Below are positions 1 through 5,447 of a DNA stretch of 5,447 nt, in pieces; the stretch's first letter is position 1, and each line of letters opens with the position of its first letter. Origin of the DNA: Candidatus Izemoplasmatales bacterium (GTDB taxonomy: Bacteria > Bacillota_I > Bacilli_A > Izemoplasmatales > Hujiaoplasmataceae); NCBI GenBank assembly GCA_028699855.1, contig JAQVTV010000083.1:1-5447 (forward strand). Direction: 5' to 3'. The notes under the pieces were generated by a model that worked only from the letters and a program-made list of their open reading frames with translations, was not told the origin of the DNA and did not search any database. The translations under genes and the position numbers were made by a program.

Positions 1-308
1 AGATTGCTGATGAGCAACCTGGCGAGAAAGACGCCCATCACCGCTGAAAACTGGAGTGCGCTTTTGTTCACGGGTTTAAAGGTAAATACCGCGTTGGCGA
101 AATAGGAAAACGTTGAGGCCATGATGAACGCCAGTGTATTGGAAAGAAAGGCCAAAAGCCATGGCTGTGATACTGTTGAAAAGATATGGTTATAGGAGAG
201 CGAATAGACCAGCAAATGAATCAATGTGTTGATCAGACCGATGATTCCAAACGAGAGAAATTTTTTGGTCAGAAAGTTTTTCTTGATGAACTCAAACAGT
301 TTCTTCAA
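1..308 (-). CDS. GtrA/GtcA-family membrane protein, probable lipid-linked sugar flippase (3' end cut by window)
   Basis: The first 102 residues are visible; family members are usually about 120-150 residues, so most of the protein is here. Seen: a basic N-terminus (MKKLFEFIKKNFLTKK), a first membrane segment at about 17-37 containing the family-typical GIIGLINTLIHLLVY, a second at about 48-72 ending in SYFANAVFTFK (compare the usual SYFxNRxFTF; the Asn is N72), and the start of a third from about 85. A fourth segment is expected beyond the edge. The start is TTG at 308-306: an in-frame TAG lies two codons upstream, no in-frame ATG occurs before residue 63, and a strong GGAGGGG sits 9 bases away. 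The gene overlaps the end of the GT2 gene by 17 bases, implying translational coupling. Known for the family: GtrA/GtcA proteins are thought to move polyprenyl-phosphate sugars across the membrane for cell-surface glycosylation. Inferred: it flips the product of the upstream GT2 for use by YfhO. The family call is secure; the flippase role is inferred. Confidence 0.88.
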   Translation of the reverse strand, partial: MKKLFEFIKKNFLTKKFLSFGIIGLINTLIHLLVYSLSYNHIFSTVSQPWLLAFLSNTLAFIMASTFSYFANAVFTFKPVNKSALQFSAVMGVFLARLLISN

Positions 309-1227
309 CGTCTAGCCCCTCCGATGTCTCCTGAATCAAGTAAATCGGGCGATCGAATACTTGTCGCCTGATTTGATACATCAAATAAAATGCGCCGTAT
401 GTGAGCATGCCCATCATCCCGAGGGTCAAGAAAAAATAGAGACCCATGATGAATTCCGAAAGGACGAACACGCCGAATGCAAATAACAAGATGTCCGAAA
501 CCAGAACGATCAATGCACTCAAAATCACCAACGGAGGCAGAATCAAAAGAATGGTGGAAAACTGATTCATTCCGTTAAATGCGTACTTAAGCAAGGATGA
601 GAAACTCCAAGTGCTTTTTCCATATTTGCGTGGAATAAAATCATATTCGATACATTTTCTCGGATATCCGACCCAAGAAAAAATACCTTTGACAAAGCGG
701 TAATTATCCTTGATGGACAAAAACGCGTCGACAACCTGACGATCAAGCAATTGATAGTCTTTCGCCCCATTATCGAGGGGCATTTCCGTATGACGATTAT
801 AGATGCGATAAAACCAATTGGCGAAAAAAGTTCTGAGCTTCGGTTCGCCTTTACGGGTTTTTCCTTTCGTGTAAACGATTTGATATCCCGATTCATAATG
901 CTGAAGCATTTCCGGAATCAACGATGGCGGCTGTTGAAGATCACAATCAATGATGATGACCGCGTCACTCGAGCGCGCATGTTTCAAACCCGCGTGCATC
1001 GCGGCTTCTTTGCCGAAATTACGCGAAAAGCTGATGTATTGAATCCGATTGTCGCGTTTCTGTACCGCTTTGATTTCTTCAAGGGTTTTATCTTTCGACC
1101 CATCATTCACATACAGAATGGAAAATTCATAGTTCGGGTTTTGTATGTGTTTGATCAACTCTTCATAAAACTCTTTGACGTTCTGTTCCTCATTATAAGA
1201 AGGAACAATAATCGTGATCTTTTTCAT
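292..1227 (-). CDS. Family 2 glycosyltransferase, CsbB/GtrB/DPM1-like, polyprenyl-phosphate sugar synthase
   Basis: A complete 311-residue protein, normal length for this group. The cytoplasmic GT-A domain covers about 1-215: IIVPSYNEE at 6-14 starts the nucleotide-sugar fold, VNDGSKD is at 40-46, SFSRNFGKEAAMHAGL is at 66-81, and the metal-binding DxD is D94-C-D96 in DCDLQQPP. NGAKDYQLLDR at 153-163 holds the Asp (D157) expected for acceptor/catalytic chemistry, and RKYGKSTW at 200-207 is the conserved basic loop before the membrane. Two C-terminal membrane hairpin segments follow (about 224-252 and 258-285), then RPIYLIQE at 293-300. Known: such enzymes transfer a sugar from a nucleotide sugar to undecaprenyl (or dolichyl) phosphate at the inner leaflet. 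The ATG overlaps the yfhO stop as ATGA (1224-1227), and AAGGAG lies 11 bases upstream. The 3' end overlaps the GtrA-family gene. Being between YfhO and GtrA homologues points to a CsbB-like role. The sugar (GlcNAc in studied CsbB proteins) is not determinable here. Confidence 0.94.
   Translation of the reverse strand: MKKITIIVPSYNEEQNVKEFYEELIKHIQNPNYEFSILYVNDGSKDKTLEEIKAVQKRDNRIQYISFSRNFGKEAAMHAGLKHARSSDAVIIIDCDLQQPPSLIPEMLQHYESGYQIVYTKGKTRKGEPKLRTFFANWFYRIYNRHTEMPLDNGAKDYQLLDRQVVDAFLSIKDNYRFVKGIFSWVGYPRKCIEYDFIPRKYGKSTWSFSSLLKYAFNGMNQFSTILLILPPLVILSALIVLVSDILLFAFGVFVLSEFIMGLYFFLTLGMMGMLTYGAFYLMYQIRRQVFDRPIYLIQETSEGLDVEETV
316..322 (-). promoter_or_regulatory. Shine-Dalgarno site of the GtrA-family gene
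   Basis: GGAGGGG on the minus strand lies inside the 3' end of the GT2 coding region, 9 bases (counted from GGAGG) before the TTG at 308. It is the strongest ribosome-binding site in the window and decides the non-ATG start, because no ATG is available near the N-terminus of this family. Confidence 0.75.
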
Positions 1228-4200
1228 GTGACAATCAGCTCCTTAGATTTTTTTCTCCGCCTTGCGGCTATGATCCATCCCGGCAAGAATATTCCCAAAT
1301 AGATCAGCGTCGTGCCTGCGGTCACCAGAAAGCCCGTGCCGAGTCCTTTCGGAACGAACTTGAGTTGTACGTCAATGGTGTCCTCGCCGTGAGGAACCAC
1401 GATGCCGAGAAAACCGCCTGCACTCAATGTGTCATAGGTTTGTCCGGATGTGATCTTCCATTCTTCGGAATACGCGACTGGTATCACCACGATTTGGTCA
1501 TAAGAACTGTCGCTGGTACGTTGATACGTCAGGTGGATTTTTCCTTTATCGATGGTGAGGTGTTTGTTCGCGGCCAAAGAATCTCCTGCCGATGTCTCGA
1601 ATGTGCTTAGATCATCATATGCATAACTGAGTGAGAAATTGAACAAATCGTTGACTTTGGTGTACATATCATAGGTTTTATACACGTACATCTGAACGGG
1701 TTTGGATGCAAAATAGTAATAATTCTTGAATCCTTCATACTCATTTCCGTCTTCATCGAGAATGAATACGCGCTCAAAAGGTTGCGACAATTCAAAATAA
1801 AACATGCCTTGGTCTCGGGAATAATCGATTTTGGACAAATCATAAACGAGATAGGCAGCATAATCACGCGCCAATTCCAACCGCATTCTGAACGAGAATA
1901 CCGCGGGTAGCCCGGAAGCCTCGAAATAGATTGCGACCGGCTCCGCCCCGAATGCGACATCAATATCATGAACGGCAGTCAAACTGTCCGGGGCTTTGCA
2001 ACTCATGCGGCTGCCATCGGAAAATTCAATGAAGACCTCGCGATCGAGGATTTGATCGTTGTCGGCATCAAAGTTGACGGATGTTTTGATATACATGCCC
2101 CCTGAAGAGATGCCCACATTGAAGGTGTCGCCCGAGAAACGGTAGAATGCGCGTTCACTCGCGTCTTTGACTCCGGATGTGGTGACGATGTCCGGATTCG
2201 ATACCGTCTGGTAGGCGCTGACGGACTTAAGATATGAACTCCCGAATCCGCTTTTCTCTTCAAGATTGAATTGAGATGTGTCATAACGTTCGGCATCGAT
2301 CAAAGCGACTTGCAAAAGCACTTTTTGTGCCTCGACTTTGTTATTGCGCTGTCTCATGGATTTGAAGTCAGCTGTCGAGACAAATGATTCATACACATGA
2401 AATCCTTGATGATTGACGATTTCAAGCAACTGGAATTTTTCATTTGAAGCGACAAGTTGATAAATGTCACTATCCAGATAATACGTATATTCGCTGCTTG
2501 CCAAAATATACTTGTATCCCAAGAATTGATTGAGATAGATGGCCTGGACTTCCAGCGCGTCTTTCGACTGGTTCTCGATGCGGCCGAAAAGCACATCCGC
2601 CAAAAGATCGGTTTCTTTGTCGGTCCACGAATGGAAGATCTTCGTATTGGTCGGAAACGTCGTCATACGATTGAAGTTGGTTTTTTCCGTGTTGAATCGA
2701 TCCAGATCGACATACACGCGGAAAAAATCATCGCCCCCCTCGATATGCGCATTCAGAAAGGTGTTGATTTCACTCATGGATGAAAATGTATCGATTTTTC
2801 CGCGAATATAGAACGGGCCGGTATAAATGAAGACAAGTGAAATGATACATTCAATCCAAAAAAGGAACCTGAACCACCGCTGCTTTCCCAACCACCCGAA
2901 AACCAGCATCAACACAATCACGAGCGCGCTCACGCCCATCAGCGCAGCGTCAGCGGTGAGCGCGGCGGGGTCCGCAAGGTGAGGTGTGCCCCCCGCTTTC
3001 AAATCGATCAATTTGGGAATCTCACGCGCATAATGGAGAATGATAAAAACCGCCAATGCCAAAATAGACACACCGGGGATGCTCATCCATTTCATTTTGT
3101 ACGTTTCAAAACCATGATGATCAAAGACATGAGCGAGAATCAGAACCATCACAAAAGGATAGAAGTTAATCCATCTCGTATAGGGGATTCCCAGATTGGA
3201 AAAGTCCCCTGCCAGAATAAGATCAAAATTGAATGATCCAGAGAAAACGGTGGAAAAGAGCGGGAAAAATGCCAGTATGATTCCAAACGGAATCAAGAAC
3301 TTGTAGACGCGGCTGATTCGGTCCCTCATGAAGTATACATAGGACATCAAAACCAAACCGGTCATCGTGATGTACAGAGACACGTGCTCCTTGGTATAAT
3401 CTTGGGCGAAGCCATAAAAAGCGATAGGCCGTGTCTCCGCGAATATTTTCCCGAGGAAACGGAAATATATCTCGGGCTTGAACAACTTCCACTCCCGACC
3501 GAAAACATTGACAATCCACGGCGTGAAACTCCCCGATGTTCGGTAAGTATCCTCGATGATGAACAATATCGAGGGATACAGAATCACCATCGACATCCCT
3601 AAACCGAGAATCAAAAGAAACAAAAAGATGGCGCCGTCCCTCAAGAAACGCAAAAAATGAAAATCATCGCGTTTCAAGTATTCCACAATATACATGATTC
3701 CGATGAAAAACAATAACGTATAGGCAAGATAGAAGTTATAGAACACCAAAAGAAAGGCGAATATCGGCACTACCCACTTTTTGCCCGTGAAAGACCAATG
3801 AATCACAACCAGACTCATGGGTATATAAAAGGCCAAAGATAAAAATGCCGGGAAGGCCATGAAACTGACCGTGCCACCGCTGATGAAATAGACAACCCCC
3901 ATCCAAAATACGGTGCGGTTTTTCATGCCTTTCAGAGATAAGTAGTACGCGAAAATCATGACGCCGGCCAAAATCTTGATGAACTCGGTAATGGAATACG
4001 CCAGTTCGATCGGCATCACATAACTTAAGACGAATGTGATCAGCGTGAAGATATCCAACGGGATATAATACACGTCGGAAAAGAATGATGCGCCGAGATA
4101 ATTGTTTAAATTGAAGAGAGAAATAGTCCCCGCTTTGACTTGGCGGATGAAATCGACGATGATCGGATAATACTGCAGGATATCGTCGGAAAAATTCGAA

Positions 4201-4412
4201 TAAAAACTGTTGTTAATGAGGATGATGGCTATTTGAATCAAGAACAGAATTGAAAAAACACCTAAAGCAAGCAGGCAAAAGGTCTTCTTTTTCGACTGAA
4301 AAACACCCTCAATCCAAGACCTGAAACGGCTGGTTGTTTTCTCTAACCACATCCGTAACTGAGTGGGTGTTTGGTTTTTGATTTTGTTTTTGCGGGCTAT
4401 CTTCTGTTTCAT
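1224..4412 (-). CDS. yfhO: YfhO-family polytopic membrane protein, probable GT-C-type glycosyltransferase
   Basis: 1062 residues from ATG 4412. Order: a basic cytoplasmic tail (1-44); membrane segment about 45-68; an outer loop with SDDILQYYP (75-83) and NLNNYLGASFFSD (101-113), where acidic residues D76/D77 sit as expected for GT-C-fold enzymes; then roughly 12-13 more segments up to about 533. A long extracytoplasmic region follows (about 534-1024), with DDFFRVYVD (561-569) and FLGYKYILAS (630-639), both typical of YfhO. It ends in the family's C-terminal module: YSEEWKI (981-987), GGFLGIVVPHGE (999-1010), a last membrane segment (about 1025-1048) and a basic tail RRRKKSK. Known: in Bacillota, YfhO acts with a CsbB-type GT2 and a GtcA-type protein to glycosylate lipoteichoic acid on the outer face. 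Inferred: same chemistry here, acceptor unknown. An upstream in-frame ATG at 4460 would add 16 residues, but it has no ribosome-binding site and lies upstream of the predicted transcription start, so 4412 (GAGGT 4 bases away) is preferred. First gene of the operon; longer than usual YfhO proteins. No frameshift seen. Confidence 0.9.
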   Translation of the reverse strand: MKQKIARKNKIKNQTPTQLRMWLEKTTSRFRSWIEGVFQSKKKTFCLLALGVFSILFLIQIAIILINNSFYSNFSDDILQYYPIIVDFIRQVKAGTISLFNLNNYLGASFFSDVYYIPLDIFTLITFVLSYVMPIELAYSITEFIKILAGVMIFAYYLSLKGMKNRTVFWMGVVYFISGGTVSFMAFPAFLSLAFYIPMSLVVIHWSFTGKKWVVPIFAFLLVFYNFYLAYTLLFFIGIMYIVEYLKRDDFHFLRFLRDGAIFLFLLILGLGMSMVILYPSILFIIEDTYRTSGSFTPWIVNVFGREWKLFKPEIYFRFLGKIFAETRPIAFYGFAQDYTKEHVSLYITMTGLVLMSYVYFMRDRISRVYKFLIPFGIILAFFPLFSTVFSGSFNFDLILAGDFSNLGIPYTRWINFYPFVMVLILAHVFDHHGFETYKMKWMSIPGVSILALAVFIILHYAREIPKLIDLKAGGTPHLADPAALTADAALMGVSALVIVLMLVFGWLGKQRWFRFLFWIECIISLVFIYTGPFYIRGKIDTFSSMSEINTFLNAHIEGGDDFFRVYVDLDRFNTEKTNFNRMTTFPTNTKIFHSWTDKETDLLADVLFGRIENQSKDALEVQAIYLNQFLGYKYILASSEYTYYLDSDIYQLVASNEKFQLLEIVNHQGFHVYESFVSTADFKSMRQRNNKVEAQKVLLQVALIDAERYDTSQFNLEEKSGFGSSYLKSVSAYQTVSNPDIVTTSGVKDASERAFYRFSGDTFNVGISSGGMYIKTSVNFDADNDQILDREVFIEFSDGSRMSCKAPDSLTAVHDIDVAFGAEPVAIYFEASGLPAVFSFRMRLELARDYAAYLVYDLSKIDYSRDQGMFYFELSQPFERVFILDEDGNEYEGFKNYYYFASKPVQMYVYKTYDMYTKVNDLFNFSLSYAYDDLSTFETSAGDSLAANKHLTIDKGKIHLTYQRTSDSSYDQIVVIPVAYSEEWKITSGQTYDTLSAGGFLGIVVPHGEDTIDVQLKFVPKGLGTGFLVTAGTTLIYLGIFLPGWIIAARRRKKSKELIVT
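1239..1244 (-). promoter_or_regulatory. Shine-Dalgarno site of the GT2 gene
   Basis: AAGGAG on the minus strand lies within the last codons of yfhO, 11 bases before the ATG at 1227. The spacing is slightly long but the match is good. Together with the ATGA stop/start overlap it supports coupled translation of yfhO and the GT2. Confidence 0.65.
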
Positions 4413-4416
4413 AGCT

Positions 4417-4421
4417 ACCTC
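4417..4421 (-). promoter_or_regulatory. Shine-Dalgarno site of yfhO, decides start 4412
   Basis: GAGGT on the minus strand lies 4 bases (AGCT) before ATG 4412. The competing ATG at 4460 is preceded by an AT-rich run with no purine-rich ribosome-binding site. Confidence 0.65.
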
Positions 4422-4443
4422 GTTTATCGGAAGTAATCGATTT

Positions 4444-4472
4444 ATTATATCATATTTCATCTAGATAATGAA
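4444..4472 (-). promoter_or_regulatory. Promoter of the yfhO-GT2-gtrA operon (extended -10)
   Basis: On the minus strand TGATATAAT occupies 4452-4444, a perfect extended -10 (TGnTATAAT). With a 17-base spacer the -35 position (4472-4467) reads TTCATT, a weak match to TTGACA, as is common for extended -10 promoters. Transcription would begin near 4437, giving a leader of about 25 bases to ATG 4412. This looks like a housekeeping sigma-A type promoter; no sigma-B-like pattern was seen although csbB in Bacillus has been tied to general stress control. Confidence 0.65.
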
Positions 4473-4478
4473 TATGAT
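4449..4478. repeat. Imperfect inverted repeat overlapping the yfhO promoter, possible operator
   Basis: The left arm ATCATATTTCAT (4449-4460) and the right arm ATGAATATGAT (4468-4478) are reverse complements apart from one extra T in the left arm. They are separated by 7 bases (CTAGATA); ATCTAGAT at 4459-4466 is itself a perfect palindrome. The dyad covers the -10/-35 spacer and the -35 position of the yfhO promoter, where a repressor dimer would block RNA polymerase. Because the region is AT-rich, chance symmetry is possible, and I recognise no known regulator consensus. Confidence 0.4.
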
Positions 4479-4516
4479 TTTTGCGTGTAATGATGGGTTT
4501 TCCCTTTGTTTGGGTG

Positions 4517-4522
4517 TATAAT
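4517..4522 (+). promoter_or_regulatory. -10 element of hflX promoter
   Basis: A perfect TATAAT, preceded by TG directly (TGTATAAT, one base short of the extended -10 spacing). The -35 position at 17-base spacing (4494-4499) reads TGGGTT and is poor. Transcription would start near 4529, leaving a leader of only about 8-11 bases before the hflX start. No CIRCE or CtsR-type heat-shock operator is visible. Confidence 0.5.
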
Positions 4523-4529
4523 ATCGGTT

Positions 4530-4534
4530 AGGTG
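4530..4534 (+). promoter_or_regulatory. Shine-Dalgarno site of hflX
   Basis: AGGTG lies 5 bases before the second of two adjacent ATGs (4540) but only 2 bases before the first (4537), so it favours 4540 as the start. It sits at the extreme 5' end of the predicted transcript. Confidence 0.5.
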
Positions 4535-4539
4535 ATATG

Positions 4540-5447
4540 ATGGAAAAAGCAATTCTCGTAGGTCTCGATCTCCACGCGGACATACATTTCAAGGAATCGA
4601 TGGAAGAACTCAAGAACCTTGCGGAAGCCTGCGATGTGGAAATCGTGGGATCCTGTATCCAAAAAGCGGATGCGCCAACCGCTGATTTTTACATCGGCAG
4701 CGGCAAGGTTGAAGAACTGAAACAAGATATTGTGACGCTTGATGCTAATCTCGTCATTTTTGATGATGAACTCAGTCCCTCGCATATTCGCAACCTGGAA
4801 AAAAAACTCGAGGTCAAAATCATCGACCGGACGATACTCATCCTTGACATCTTCGCGCAACGTGCCAGAACCAAGGAAGCCATGCTGCAGGTCGAATTGG
4901 CACAATCGTTGTATCTTCTCCCCCGTGTCGTTGGTATGTATCGCTCGCTGTCGCGTCAAAAAAGCGGTACCGGTTCAAAAGGTCCGGGTGAACAACAACT
5001 CGAACTCGACCGAAGAATCCTTCGCGATCGGATTACGAAAATCAAGCGTGACCTCAAAGAAGTCGTCAGCATTCGCAGAACCCAAAGGCGAAAGCGACTG
5101 CAAACCGCAAGCAAAACCGTAGCGATCGTCGGATATACCAATGCGGGAAAATCGACGCTGATGAACGCCATATTGACCGCTTCTCTCGTGCGGGAAGAAA
5201 AATACGTGTTTGAAAAGGACATGTTGTTCGCGACGCTGGAAACCCAAACCAGAGAAGTGCGTTTGCCACACCATCGGGATTTTCTTCTGACCGATACGGT
5301 GGGTTTCATATCGAAATTGCCGCATCATCTCATCGAAGCGTTCAAGTCGACGTTGGAAGAAATCGTGGAAGCACGCCTGATTCTCCACGTGATCGACGCC
5401 CATAACCCGTTATACGGAAACCAGATCAGCGTTGTCGAAACCGTTCT
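4540..5447 (+). CDS. hflX: GTPase HflX, ribosome-splitting factor (3' end cut by window)
   Basis: 302 complete codons are visible, roughly the first 70% of a usual HflX (about 410-430 residues). The N-terminal HflX domain runs from MEKAILVGLDL through YIGSGKVEEL (51-60) and IIDRTILILDIFAQRARTKE (94-113). The glycine-rich linker QKSGTGSKGPGEQQLELDRR is at 140-159, followed by a basic helical stretch to about 190. The GTPase domain then shows G1 GYTNAGKST (198-206), G2 region FATLETQTR (230-238) and G3 DTVGFI (252-257), followed by the HflX-typical KLPHHLIEAFKSTLEE (259-274). The window ends before the NKxD motif. Known: HflX binds the 50S subunit and splits stalled or hibernating 70S ribosomes during heat and antibiotic stress. 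An ATGATG pair gives 4537 or 4540; ribosome-binding-site spacing favours 4540, and an in-frame TAA at 4519 bars longer forms. It is divergent from yfhO, with no evident functional tie beyond stress-related expression in other species. Confidence 0.96.
   Translation, partial: MEKAILVGLDLHADIHFKESMEELKNLAEACDVEIVGSCIQKADAPTADFYIGSGKVEELKQDIVTLDANLVIFDDELSPSHIRNLEKKLEVKIIDRTILILDIFAQRARTKEAMLQVELAQSLYLLPRVVGMYRSLSRQKSGTGSKGPGEQQLELDRRILRDRITKIKRDLKEVVSIRRTQRRKRLQTASKTVAIVGYTNAGKSTLMNAILTASLVREEKYVFEKDMLFATLETQTREVRLPHHRDFLLTDTVGFISKLPHHLIEAFKSTLEEIVEARLILHVIDAHNPLYGNQISVVETV

Noticed and set aside
186..371. 61-codon plus-strand open frame over the gtrA/GT2 junction
   Set aside because: It is antisense to both well-supported genes and has no recognisable domain.
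751..1302. 183-codon open frame on the plus strand opposite the GT2 gene
   Set aside because: It is antisense to a clear glycosyltransferase, has no recognisable motif, and its composition (Phe/Ile/Arg-rich) mirrors the GT2 codons.
1224..4412. Possible fusion or frameshift in the unusually long yfhO gene
   Set aside because: The reading frame is uninterrupted, and family motifs occur in proper order at both ends, so it looks like one intact gene with an enlarged outer region.
4473..4478. TATGAT as an alternative -10 for hflX
   Set aside because: No good -35 upstream and a weaker match than TATAAT at 4517; it is better explained as part of the inverted repeat, though it remains possible.
4495..4504. 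GGGTTTTCCC as a possible hairpin or terminator
   Set aside because: Only a 3-base-pair stem with a 4-base loop, no stable extension and no suitable T-tract after it; both flanking genes are divergent, so no terminator is expected.
4528..4959. 143-codon minus-strand open frame opposite hflX
   Set aside because: It is a shadow of the conserved HflX frame, with no family resemblance and no ribosome-binding site of note.
4975..5403. 142-codon minus-strand open frame opposite the HflX GTPase domain
   Set aside because: It runs opposite the P-loop and G3 motifs of HflX; the His/Phe/Arg-rich translation looks like an antisense artefact.

Overview
The window holds two divergent transcription units. 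On the minus strand, a three-gene operon runs from about 4450 down past the left edge. It encodes a very large YfhO-family polytopic membrane protein, a CsbB/GtrB-type polyprenyl-phosphate glycosyltransferase (GT2), and a GtrA/GtcA-family small membrane protein cut off by the window start. On the plus strand, the ribosome-associated GTPase gene hflX starts at about 4540 and is cut off by the window end. No RNA gene, mobile element, CRISPR array or long non-coding stretch is visible. The only intergenic DNA is about 125 bases between yfhO and hflX.

Organism: bacterial, standard code. Tryptophans are read from TGG, and TGA is the stop of both complete genes, which argues against Mycoplasma/Spiroplasma-type recoding. 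Base composition is moderate, Shine-Dalgarno sites are GGAGG-like, and the YfhO-CsbB-GtrA combination is typical of Bacillota. Relatives such as Erysipelotrichia, Acholeplasma/Izemoplasma-like or Haloplasma-like lineages are plausible, but this is inference and cannot be settled from the window.

How the genes probably work together: in Bacillus, Listeria and Staphylococcus, a CsbB-type GT2 loads a sugar onto undecaprenyl phosphate on the cytoplasmic face. A GtrA/GtcA-type protein is thought to flip the lipid-linked sugar. YfhO, a GT-C-like membrane protein, then transfers the sugar to a surface polymer (lipoteichoic acid in the studied cases). All three roles are present here as consecutive genes with overlapping ends (4 and 17 bases), so the cassette looks like a self-contained extracytoplasmic glycosylation module. 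The sugar and the acceptor cannot be read from the sequence.

Regulation: yfhO has a good extended -10 element (TGATATAAT) whose position rules out the upstream ATG at 4460 and supports ATG 4412. An 11-12 base imperfect inverted repeat overlaps this promoter and may be an operator. hflX has a TATAAT box so close to its start codon that its mRNA leader should be only about 8-11 bases. I did not find a clearly undescribed system. The most unusual points are the oversized extracytoplasmic part of YfhO and the promoter architecture between the two units.
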